This document shows, in pieces, positions 1 to 11,100 of a stretch of DNA of 64,000 nt (positions are counted from its first letter, which is position 1; each line of letters starts with the position of its first letter). This DNA comes from Ascarosepion bandense (lineage: Eukaryota; Mollusca; Cephalopoda; Sepiida; Sepiidae): contig JBBBDQ010001153.1 in NCBI GenBank assembly GCA_037127315.1, positions 4,831,501-4,895,500 of the forward strand. The letters are read 5' to 3'. The notes under the pieces were generated by a model. It was not told the DNA's origin, did not search any database, and was given only the letters and a program-made list of their open reading frames with translations. The position numbers and the translations under genes are program-made.

Positions 1-1273
1 CCAAGTAATCTCAAAACTCGACCCCCATAAGGTGAGTGGAGACGATAGTCCTTAAGAGGTGTGCTCCTGAACTTTCCCCTGTCCTCTCTAAACTGTTTAA
101 CTACTGCCTTTCTGTTTCCTGCTTTCCTGCTTGCTGGAAGTTCTCCTCAGTCGTTCCTGTATTTAAGAATTGTGGTGAACCCTCGGACCCATCCAACTAT
201 CATCCTATCAGTCTTCTACCGATATTTGGGAAAGTATTCAAGGCCATAATCAATACTGAAATAGTTCAACATCTTACTGCATACAAACTCTTCTCTGACA
301 GGCAATACGGCTTCCACTTTGCCAGGTCCACGGCTGACTTGCTAACAACCATAACGGAGTACATGCTCCAGGCCCTTGATGAGTCTGACGAGGCTCGTGC
401 GGTTGCTCTGGACATCTCCAGGGCTTTTAACAGGGTTTGGCACTCTGGCCTCCTATGCAAGCTATGGGGTTATGGTATTACCGGTCGCCTGCTTGACCTA
501 ATCCAGTCTTTTTTAAATAATCACAAAATGAAGGTTGTTTTGAATGGGCATGCCTCTTCATCCTACAGCATGAATGCTGGTGTCTCACAGGGCTCTATCC
601 TGGGCCTGACACTCTTCCTTATTTTCATCAACAACCTCCCAGATGAGATCAGTTCCCAAGTAGGCATCTACACAGATGACACCACAATATACTCCCGCAC
701 CAGTAAGAAACCTGTCGTGGCGGACAGACATAATCTCACTGCTGACATTGAACGGGATCTACACTCCGTCGAAATGTGGCCTCCCTTTGTCTGTTCTATA
801 AATACTTTCATGGCTTCTGCTTGGACAAACTTAAGTTACTGGTGTCTCCTCAACAGGTGTTTACTCATGCAACCAGACTGGCAACTGGGTCCCATCCATT
901 CACAGTCAGGTTAGTCAAATGCAGACGACAATTCTACTCCTGCAGCTTCTTCTCTCGCACTTCCCGCCTGTGGAACTCGCTCCCATATTCTTGCTTTCCT
1001 GATGGCTACAACCTCCAGAAATTTAAATGCAATGTCAATACTCATCTATCAACCACAGGACTCTAGCTCTCTCCCCACCACCATATATCCTTCCCTTTCT
1101 CTCCACCTTTGTATCTGTCATTGCACCTGCATTATCAGCTTCCTATTGCTCCTTTCTAACTAGTCTGTACTCCTCACTCTTTTCTAATTAATCTTTTTAC
1201 AGTTATGTAGCCCCCAGCTCATCAGTGGCATTTCTGCCTTGCTCGGGGTGAAATGATTAAAAAAAAAAAAAAA
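1..1273 (+). mobile_element. LINE copy A (non-LTR retrotransposon), 5' truncated by the window
   Basis: The frame at 36-914 reads a reverse transcriptase: SNYHPISLLP, RSTADLLTTITEY, ALDISRAF, AGVSQGSILG and the catalytic box YTDDTT. At about 776 the sequence jumps from just after the palm to the conserved C-terminal part (FYKYFHGFC, SRLWNSLP), so some 430 bases present in copy B are missing. The 3' end is TTGCTCGGGGTGAAATGATT followed by a poly(A) at about 1258-1273. The family is an APE-type LINE of the jockey/CR1/L2 group; the exact clade is unassigned. The same family recurs at 1274, 6478, 13017, 26811, 41565 and 49600. Confidence 0.9.
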
Positions 1274-2612
1274 TCTCCAAAGCATTTGACAGAATCTGGC
1301 ATGCTGACCTTCTACACAAACAGCAGGGCTATGGTATAACTGGACAATTGTTTGACCTAATCCAGTCCTTCCTTTCAAACCGTACAATGAGGGTGGTATT
1401 GAACTGACAAGCCTCCCAATACTATCACATGTATGCGGGTGTCCCTCAAGGCTCTATACTTGGTCCTACGTTTTTCCTTATCTATATTAATGATCTCCCT
1501 GACACTATAATATCCCAAGTGGGCATATATGCTGATGACACTATGGTTTACTCTTGTCCCGATCAAAAATCTACCGAGGCTGAAAAAGCAAACCTCGCTG
1601 CGGTGCTTGAAAAGGACCTCTAATCCATGGTGGACTGGGGTAAGAAATGGCTTGTAAATTTTAATGCTTTCAAAACAAAGCTGCTATCTAATAACTACCA
1701 CATACAATTGTTCCTCCCACCAATTAACATGGATCAGGCTTCTCTCCCTGAAAGCAAAACACCGCACCTCCTCGGGTTAACTCTCACACCAGAACTCAAG
1801 TGGAATAACTATACAGAATCCATAGCTAAATCTATTGCTAAGAAAGTCAGTTCTCAGTGTAGGGCCAGGAAGTTTTTCCCGTCCCAAACAATCCTGCACA
1901 TATACAAGTCTACCATCCGCTTGTGCATTGAGTATTGCTGCCATATCTGATCCAGTGCTTCTGCTATCCACTTAGGTGTCCTCAGCCAAATCCAGAGGAG
2001 AATCTGTAATGTGATCGATCCTGACTTGGCAGCTAGGATACAGTCACTTTCTCATCGACGCAGTGTGGCTTCCCTATGTCTCTTCTACAAATACTTTCAT
2101 GGCTTCTGCTCCGATGAACTTAGCTCACTGGTACCCCCATATACGAATTTCCTCAAGCCACAAAATTAGCAACTAGGTCCCACCCTTTTACTGTGAAACC
2201 AATAAATTGTAAACACAAATTCTACTTCAGCAGCTTCTTTTCTCAAACTTCTCACCTGTGGAATTCTCTTCCGCATACTTGCTTTCCTGACAGTTACAAT
2301 CTCCAAGAATTTAAATGTAAAGTCAATAGCCATCTGCTGTCACACTAACTTACATCCTCTCTCTCAGGCTTTTCTCTCATCAGTACTCTCTTCTCTCTCC
2401 TACTCTCTTCCTAACACCCCCTGCAACCTCTCACTCCTCATAACATTTCTCCTCGTCCACCCCACTCTCATCAGTAATCTCTTCCCTCTCCCACTCTTTT
2501 CCTGACACCCCCTGCAACCTCTCACTCTTCATAACATTCCTCCTATATAACCCCCTGCACAACAGTGGCAGTAAAATGTCTTGCTTGGGGCGACATGATT
2601 AAAAAAAACAAA
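1274..2612 (+). mobile_element. LINE copy B, 5' truncated, abutting copy A
   Basis: The same LINE family restarts immediately after the poly(A) of copy A, in mid-RT (ISKAFDRIWHAD). Visible motifs are [12 protein letters not shown], an intact YADDT, WLVNFNAFKTKLLS, LLGLTLTPELKWN, SIRLCIEYCCHI-like and FYKYFHGFC. In-frame stops at about 1405, 1621 and 1948 and later frameshifts kill it. The 3' end carries the family signature TTGCTTGGGG and a short A tract near 2600. This copy is the best local reference for the part deleted in copy A. Confidence 0.9.
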
Positions 2613-3107
2613 ACTGAAATGACACAATTGCAACAGAATATCAAGATACAGAAATATTAGCAATGATTGCAAAATTATCCTTTATAATTAATCATGAAGC
2701 GCTTGACTAAACTGTTTTAAGAGAAGACTGTAGCATAACAACCAAGAAACTATCAATGTATAAAGAGCTGGAAATCAAAATAGAAAAATTGTGGAAATTG
2801 AAATCAAGAATAACACCAGTCATAGTAGATGTGCTTGGAATAATAAAAAAGAGAACACAACAACATATTAAAAATTTTTTTTAGAAATCCTAGCTTAAGT
2901 AAAATACAACAAATTTTCCTAATAAGTACCGCCTAGGTACTAAGAACTTTGTTCATGTAATGCTGGTGATGTAATGGAAGTTAGAAAAACAAATCATGTA
3001 GCCATGACAACACACCACTAACTGCATTAGGTCTTCCCACAGATTTGGTAGGCAGTGTTATCATAGCAAAAATTCAAATATGATGATAATGATAATAATA
3101 ATAATAA
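2613..3107 (+). mobile_element. Unclassified retroposon remnant with (GATAAT)n-type tail
   Basis: This stretch has no intact frame. It ends in a simple tail of GAT/AAT triplets at about 3079-3107, a common 3' end of some invertebrate non-LTR elements and also close to the tail of the R2/R4-like copy ending near 5755. I read it as an older 3' fragment, but no diagnostic protein motif is visible. Confidence 0.35.
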
Positions 3108-5755
3108 GCACACAAATCTCAGAAAGAGACTGTCTTCCAAAACTTCATATTAAAATGTCCAATAAACATGCTGTGCAAATATATAATGCTGCATTGCAAG
3201 CATTGTTAATAAGTAGACCACTGGAAAATGTCAGAAAAGTAAATAATATCATATATGCAAAAGCTTTAGAAACTACTAAAACAAATATAGTCAAGAAAAT
3301 TAAAAGATTAAACAACAGACAAAAAAGCCCACTTGGAAGGCAAAATTAAAGTGTGAGAAATTGTGGAAATTGGATGTGAATTATTGATACTGGATACGAT
3401 TTTAAGAAATTCAAATCCTTTGAAATGGAAAAGCAAAAAATCAGTCAAAAATGTAAATTTAAATAAGTAAAATTCCATCAATCAAGGAAATACTTGAACA
3501 GAAACTGCAATTAAAAGCACAGAGAAGAATATGATATGAAAAACATTGTCAATTTTATCAACAAAATAATATATGGACCTTGAGAAATTTTATACAGAAA
3601 AAACAGTTAGGGAAGTTAAAAAAACCACCTGAAGAATAATAATTTTTTTTTTTTGAATACAAAAAATTATAACCATAAAGAGGAGTGAATCAAATGAGAA
3701 GAACAAATGAGAAAGAATATTCCTATAGAAGAATAAAAAATATAAGCAAGAATAAAGTTACTAAAGCTTTAATAAAATCTCAATAATCAAAATCCCCAAG
3801 GAATGAGAAAGTATACAACTTTTGGCTTTATAATCTGTCATCAATCCATAAAACTCTTATCATTGCAAATTAATAAGCACAATGAAATAACATGTCTCTT
3901 ATTAAAAATGTGTGAAACATATGATCCAAAACATTATAGGCACATAACATGTCTGTCCATCACATATACAGAACATGATGGGTAAATTGTCATCATTTTA
4001 TATTTTTAATTTTTGCATGTGTATTGATTTTTTTTTTATTTCCTTGATTATTTTCCTTGACTGCAGTTGGGCATCATCTCTGAGAAAAAGAGCACCATGA
4101 TGCAATTCTCTTCACAAAGGACTTAGAAACAACATGCTGTCTTGCTTTGCATTCATACTAGAAGCTTCAATACAAACATTTCAGAGTTTATGGGTGTCAA
4201 TCTGAGGACATTGCAGTGGATTCAGAAAAGGCTGGACGAGTTTAATGGTGATTACAAACATACAACTGCTCAGAAAAGTCACTCTAATAAATTCTGATAA
4301 GAAAAGAACTCCTGAATTTGCTGGTAAGATTGAAGCTATAATTGACAATAATTGCTCCAACTCAGTTGGATTCATAGCCAGAGACACACAAGCATCTGAG
4401 TTTCTTGTCAGATAGGTAATGCATGAAAACATTTGCTGTTTTTCATACAAGATGAGAAAGAGCCAATTTTTATCAAAAAACTATTACAGACAATAAGAGA
4501 GACAATGTTACAAAGTTTTTTAACAAACTCAAGCATCTTCTCCAACTAAACACACTTTGGTTCTACTCAGATGAAAAATATTTCTGCTGGGATAAAATAG
4601 TGAAAACACAGAACAATCATTGACTTGCTTTGTCCCACCAAAAATGTTCAAAGAATGATGAAAACTAAATATCCAGTCAATATCATGATATTTGGACTAA
4701 CCACAAGTGATGACAACATTATGCTTCTAATCATCTTTCCACAGGGCCTTAGACTCAACACAAAGGCCTACATAAAGTGCCTTGAGAAGTGTGCACAGAT
4801 CTGAAGAAACCAGAGGATTATTTCAACTAGAAGTGTCTTATAAAACCACAACAATTGGTCTTCAAAAATACCAGGAATCTACAAAAGACCAGATGACGAT
4901 CTGTGTCAAAGAACATGAATGAAATAAGAAAATTCTATTCAATAAGAAAGGAAGCCAACACACACAATATGTAATTTAAAGTAGGGGAGAAATGCCAATG
5001 AACAATAATAAACCTACTGCAGTAGCAAAGAACCTAAAAAAGAAAATAGAAGCAAATGCAATGTATCAAATACAGAAACAATGGCAAGATAAGCCTCTAC
5101 ATGATCAACACTTTGCCTGTACTAAACAAGTAGATGCAAACAATACCAGAACCTATCAGTAGTTACATTTTACTGGGTTAAAAGCTGAAACCAAAAGTTT
5201 TATTCTTGATGCACAGGAACAATGCTTGCTAACTAGAAATTACCAAGCATATATACTGAAAACTTGTGTTAGAATTTTGTGATAAATAACCAGAAACAAT
5301 TGACCATGTTGTATCAGGTTGCATGATATTTGCACCCAGTGAATATAAAACTCATGATAAACAGTGCCTATATAAGCACTAGAAAATATGCAACTTTACA
5401 TTAAGAAAACTGCAAGAAAAATGTATGAACATCATCTAAACCTTGTTACTGAGATAGGACCTGTCAAAACATTATGGGACTTTACAATACAAACAAATAT
5501 AACAATCAAAGCTAATTGCCCAGACTTTGTGATCAAAGACCACAAAAACAGTTTGTGCTTTTTTATTGACATGACAGTCCAAGGAAATTGTAATGCATGT
5601 CTGAAGATCTTCAAAAACTATCAAATTACAAGGATCTTGAAATGGAAGTGGAACCTATCGTGGAACCTATCTGCCCCTATGTTTCTGGTTGAAACATGGA
5701 AGGAAACATGTATACAACAGATATCAAAGATATAATAATAATAATAAGCTACACC
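3108..5755 (+). mobile_element. R2/R4-like LINE remnant with restriction-like endonuclease, split by a mariner
   Basis: The 5' part (3152-3349) has an ORF resembling the N-terminal region of R4/Dong-type elements. At about 3900-3960 an RT segment reads ETYDPKHYRHITCLS. After the mariner insertion, 5030-5735 carries the C-terminal region: a degraded CCHC stretch (TIDHVVSGC) and, in the frame at 5388-5735, a CPD-x12-D arrangement (NCPDFVIKDHKNSLCFFID). This matches the PD-D endonuclease motif of the R2/R4 group. Most of the RT is missing. The end is a (TAA)n tail near 5731-5748, typical of such elements. Many stops and frame changes show it is dead. Confidence 0.6.
4030..4880 (+). mobile_element. 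Mariner-like transposase remnant nested in the R2/R4-like LINE
   Basis: Translation in shifting frames gives the helix-turn-helix part (RTPEFAGKIEAIIDN, IARDTQASEF, SYKMRKSQF at about 4305-4475). The catalytic-domain part follows (YPVNIMIFGLTTSDDNIM, FPQGLRLNTKAYIKCLE at about 4665-4795). These are mariner-family signatures. Stops and at least two frameshifts disrupt it. Exact ends and terminal repeats were not resolved. It interrupts the RT of the surrounding LINE. Confidence 0.7.
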
Positions 5756-6477
5756 TTTAATTCATGCTCTCATATTCAGTGATCTGAAAGTCAAACATTG
5801 TATATAATTTTGATCACTTTAAAAAAAATAATTAAATATATATGAAAACAGAAATGATTTTCCTCAAACAAAATAACAACAAATCCAATAAAAATATTGT
5901 TGTGTCCACCAATGTAAATCCAAATGTTTCAACATTATTTTAATATTTTTCAAATTACAACTTTTCAGACATTGCACATTTATATCAATATACCTTCCAC
6001 CTTACAAAATAAACTGAAAAGTGCTCTCTACAGACCCCCATCTGCTTCCATGGGGGACTGGTTATTCATACCTGCATAGTAAATTCTCTCTGTCAGGTTA
6101 CATCAAAACAGTTTTTAAAATGTTAAAAAGTAAAATGGCTGGGAAGTTTCCAGAATGACTGCATGTGTAAATGTGTATATACTACTTTCAGCTCAGATTG
6201 AAAACTTGGTTGTAACAGTTAATGAATAACTTTATTCAGAAAGTAATGTATCAGCTTTATAATAAATGATTATAACAATTAGCAAATACATTTTATAACA
6301 GCATATTTATCAAAAATTTAACAAATTGATTTCAAAATATTTATCTGATATTTTTCATTATGATTCTATATTATAATGTTGTTTGTGGGTACACACCTAC
6401 AAGAAATAATGGCACATCTTAATGTGTTCTTTTACAAAAATATTGTTAAAATGCTCTAACATTTTTGTTTTAGAATT
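5756..6477. other. AT-rich intergenic or intronic DNA, nothing identified
   Basis: No exon, transposon motif or repeat unit was recognised here. The stretch lies between two mobile elements and is A/T-rich with short poly(A/T) tracts. Confidence 0.6.
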
Positions 6478-8097
6478 CTTTCACCCCAAGCAAAGCAGTA
6501 CTGCCACTGGTGCACAGGGGGCTACATAAGAGGAGAGTAAAAGATTGTGTAAGAGGAGAGTGAAGAGAAATAATAACTGGTTACAGGGGCTGACAGAGAA
6601 TGGTCAAGAGAAGGATGGTAACACTGGTGTGAAGAGAGTTGTGTAAGAGGAGAATAAAAAGGGAGAAGAACAAGATGCAGGGGGTGTTGGGGAAAGGATA
6701 AGGGAGGTATGGGAGTCAAGGGGATAAGAGATGGCAATTGACATCAGATTTAAACTCTTGGAGGTTGTAGCTATCAGGGAAGCAAGTATACGGAAGGGAG
6801 TTGCACAGGCGGGGAGTGCAAGAAAAATGCTGATCAAGTAGAAGTGGTGGTCACATTTGGTCGTTTTGACTTTAAAAGAATGGGACCTTGTTGTCAGTCT
6901 GGTTGCTTGAGTAAATTCATATAGAAGGGGCACCAGGGAGCTAAGCTCATCGGAGCAGAAGCCATGAAAATATTTAAAGAGACAGAGAGAAGCCACATTC
7001 TATCAGTGTGAAAGTGACTGGAGTTGAGCTGCCAGGTTGGGATTGATCATGTTGCAGATTCTTCTCTGGATTATGTTGAGAATGTCAAGATGAATAGCAG
7101 AGGTTCCTGATCAGATATGACGACAGTATTCAATGCATGGGTGGATGGTTAATTTGTATATGTGTAGGACAGAATCAGGCGAGAAAAACTTCCTGGCACC
7201 ACACAGTTAATCAACCTTCCTATCAGTAGATTTACCTATTCATTCAATGTATTCATTACACTTGAGGTTGGCTGAGAGAGGGACAGAAGGGATTGTCTAT
7301 GGTGCTTAACAAAGAGCAGCTTTGTTTTCGAAGAATTAAAATTTATGAGACATTTCTTAACTCAGTTCACCACAGACTGGATATCCTTTTCAAGATCACC
7401 AGCAAGGTTATCTTTGTCTGCCTTGTCAGATTTCTTACTGAGGTAGGAGTAAATGGTGGTGCCATCAGTGTAAATGCCTACTTGGGATTTGATCACATCA
7501 AGGAGATAATTGGTAAAGATCAGAATGAGTGTCAAACTTGAGATAGAGCCCTGAGAGACACCTGCATTCATGTGATAAGATCTGGAGGCATGCCCATTCA
7601 AAACAACCTTCATTATGTGGTTTGATAAAAATGATTGGAGCAAATCAAACAAGCATCTAATGATACTATAGCTTTGTAGCTTGTGCAGAAGGCCAGTGTG
7701 CCAGACTCTATCAAATGCTTTGGAGATATCCAGAGCAACAGCTCTAGCTTTACTATTCTTATCAAGAGCCTGGCATATGTACTCGCTAATGGTCATTAGC
7801 ATATTGGTAGTAGACCTGGCAAAGTGAAAGCTATACTGTCATTCGGAGAGTAGGTTATGGGCTGTGAAATGTTGAACTATTTCAGCATTGATGATAGCCT
7901 CAAACACTTTTGCAAAAATTGGTAGGAGGCTGATACGGTGATAATTAGAGGGGTTTGAGGGTTCTCCTGAGTTGTTAAATACAGGTATCACAGAAGAGGA
8001 CTTCCAGCAGGCAGGAAAACAAGAAGTAGAGAGGCAGTAATTATAGAGTCTGGAGAAGACAGGGGACAATTCAGGGGCACATTTCTTCAAGACATGA
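6478..8097 (-). mobile_element. LINE copy C, 5' truncated
   Basis: Reading on the minus strand, the copy starts near 8097 in the RT (CAPELSPVFSRLYNYCLS, then SNYHRISLLPIFAKVFEA). It continues at 7362-7802 with ALDISKAFDRVWH and the catalytic box YTDGTT, in which the second catalytic Asp is replaced by Gly. The C-terminal part is at 6604-6996 (FKYFHGFCSDELSSLVP). The 3' signature is at 6478 (minus TTGCTTGGGGTGAAAG). Frame breaks separate these pieces. The 5' end lies only about 75 bases from the linker exon at 8171. Confidence 0.9.
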
Positions 8098-8170
8098 TGA
8101 AATTGAAAATTCTTTTGTTTGTTTATTTTCTGATCAATTTAATATTTTTTCTTTTCTTAATTATTTTCAG

Positions 8171-8194
8171 TGGCTCCAGAGAAAGAAGAAATTG
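8171..8194 (+). CDS. Linker micro-exon 1 (24 bases)
   Basis: A long pyrimidine tract and TTTTCAG precede a 24-base exon, which is followed by GTATGT. Read in phase 1 it encodes a short Pro/Glu/Lys stretch (APEKEEI), and its last base G completes a Val codon with the next exon. Its size and phase match the linker exons at 21978, 30728 and 55678, which is the main reason to accept so short an exon. It begins about 75 bases after the 5' end of a LINE copy. Earlier exons are not visible. Confidence is moderate because a 24-base exon carries little information. Confidence 0.6.
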
Positions 8195-11100
8195 GTATGT
8201 ATATATAAAGTTTACAGATTGTTCAAGTACTTTCTAATTGGTTCCCATTCTATCACTCTTTCATTAAGATCATATTGTGACCTTGTACCATACTCTAACT
8301 ATGCTATTTGTTTGTTTTGTAACTGATAAAATTGAATATTTCACATTGATGCCTGTTGTTCATACCCAAGTCTAGAATCAGGATTTTCATTTGCAAGACA
8401 GTTCAGCTTTATATACTTTGAAGTTTGCTGCAACACAATCTTTCTGCTCTCATTTTTCTCTGTTTGATCTTGTACTACTCTAAGACTGGCTGAGGAGAAC
8501 AATGCAGATGTTGAGGTTGTAAATTTACCACCAGTCTCTGAGTTAAAGATCAGGTAAAAATCAGGATTTTTAATGCTGGGTGGCTATAACTATTTTTAAT
8601 ATTGACACAACATAATTGTTCTATTTTCTCCCATTTGATTTTGTGCAATACTAAATTTAGGTTGATAAATAGTAAAGCTGAATAATACTGAATATCAAAA
8701 ATGTTATTAGAATTTGCTTTGTTTTGATTTTATTTCAACTTACACTATATTATGACTCATTTACTTCATTTGTCTTGTGCCAAATGTAATTAAGGTTAAT
8801 AAATATATAATAATTGTTGTATATTCTTTTCGTCAGTGTGGAATTTTATCTTGAAACATTTTAAAAAAAATATCAAGTGGGTACAAAATATAGCTCGCAA
8901 AGGCAGGATTTTATTTTGACAAAGAGAGGACAAGCATGTCAATGCTTGGGATGTGACAGACTGCACTGAAAGCGCAATGTGCCAGCTGTCAAAATGAAGA
9001 TGACTGTTTAGATTATGTCTGTTGTCATAGAGTCAGAGACTTGAATGCATCAGTTTGCAGACAGCAGTTGAGTTGAGAACACAGGTCAGCTCTGACCCAA
9101 TCACCCATTCCACAAGACAACCAAGTCACTGATGAGAATTGAATAAAAATAGAAGAAATTTTGTTGGTCTGTATTATTATTTTTTATAAATCAAAAAGAA
9201 CCAACGAAAAAAGTTGTTTGTTCTAATATGAACACTGGTAATAAAATTGATTATGGGAAGAGGAAGGTAAGGTGTCACAAAACCCAAAATCGAGAGATAT
9301 GAATGAAATTATATTTTGTTGGTGTGTTATTTGATAAACAGCCAAGTCAAAGGAGGTTATTATTAACAATTGGAAATACTTTGACTATGAGAAATACAAT
9401 TGAAGCCTGGATTACACTACAGATAAAAGAAATTCTTTTTTAAATAAAACATAGTTTTGAATTATCAGAAAGAATTGTCCCAAATAAAAGGAAATATTTG
9501 ATGAGTGCAAAAGGTTAAATTCCATGAGAAGAAAAGAAAATTTAAATTTAATTTATAAAGAATTATTCACATAAAAGCTAAATTATTTTGGGGGGGGGCA
9601 TTAAAAGAAAAAGCTGAAAGAAATGATGTCACCAACAAAGAAGCTGCTTCATTGGTCGAACCAGAGAAAAAGAACAGAGAGAAAGGTGGCGAGAGTGATT
9701 TCATTTACCAGAGACTAGATTTGCATGTTCGTCATCCTCCCACCAGTAAATTTGGGACAAGCATAAATACGTGGCAACAAGCAGTTGCACTGAGCTGAAG
9801 CAAACAAGACAAATTACCACCACTGCCACTGCCCAACATATGCACAAAGTGTTGGTATAGATTTGGCAGTTTCCATATAGCTTCAGTGAAAAGTGAACAA
9901 AGACACTTTTGAATCGTCACAAACTTGAAAACTTCGACTGGAGTGAACTGACATTACCAACCAAAATGTTAAGAAGACAAATGAACAAAACTTCCACTCC
10001 ATTGTCGGCTAAGTAGAATTGGCGATTGTTATATTCTATTTTTTTTGTTTCTTTTTGTTTGTAGATAAAGATTTTTCCACAACTTATTCAGGCATCATTC
10101 AATTAATTTTTGTGCTGTCTTCATTAACTCAAATGTGCATGTAACCAGTTTGGCTCAAGTTGATGAAGAGTCAGATGGCAAGAGTTTAGCGTGACTTCCT
10201 TGAGATCAACATTCACAACTTAGGTGGGGAAGAATACCATTGTAATAGTTGACTTGATAACCAGCTGATGAATGAAAGTCATCAATGACCAGGTGGTGAG
10301 CATCTGTTCACATGAGCTTATTCTAAGAGAATGGATTGCAGTTTACTTTTGATGAAAAGGCAGCAGTTTATGTTTCATTATTTTGATAGAGAAAATTTTT
10401 TGTCATATTAACATTGTTATTTTTGCTTGGAAAAAGACAATAATTTATGAGTGATTTTCATGAAAAATAGTTTGCATTTAATATCTGTTGAATTGATTTC
10501 TGGAGTATACAACAAATATGAAATTTGGGTTGAATTTTGTTCTCCTATTGACAGAGTATACAACAAATATGATTTTGGATTTCAGATTCAATACCCATCA
10601 AAGTGGGTATATAACATAATCAATATAAGCAATAATTAAAGTAGGAGGATTTTCTAAAGAATTTAAACAATTTAATTTACTTTTTCATTGAAAATCATTT
10701 TAATTTTGCTTTAAGAAAACTAGCCCTGGTGATATTATTTTGTATTTTCTTATTAGATGGAATATTATCAATTATTACTAATTTTTATTAGTATTGCTAA
10801 TCTCATAATTTTATTTGTTTTTTTCTCACAACTTATTCAGACTATCAGCTGACCAATTGAGAAACTTATGAAGAGTAAGCTTCTGCCTGTTGTTGCACTC
10901 TTGTAGTAAAATACTTATTATAAAAAATAGATATTATGATAAAAAAAAATATTATGAAGCAAAACTGATGAAATTTAATGTTCTAACAAAAGTTTATTCT
11001 TTATTTCTTAACCATAATATTTATTAATAATAATAGAATAAGGCTCTGAGTAATTACAATGAAAAAACAATTGAAATGAAGATGGAAGAAATACTAGATA

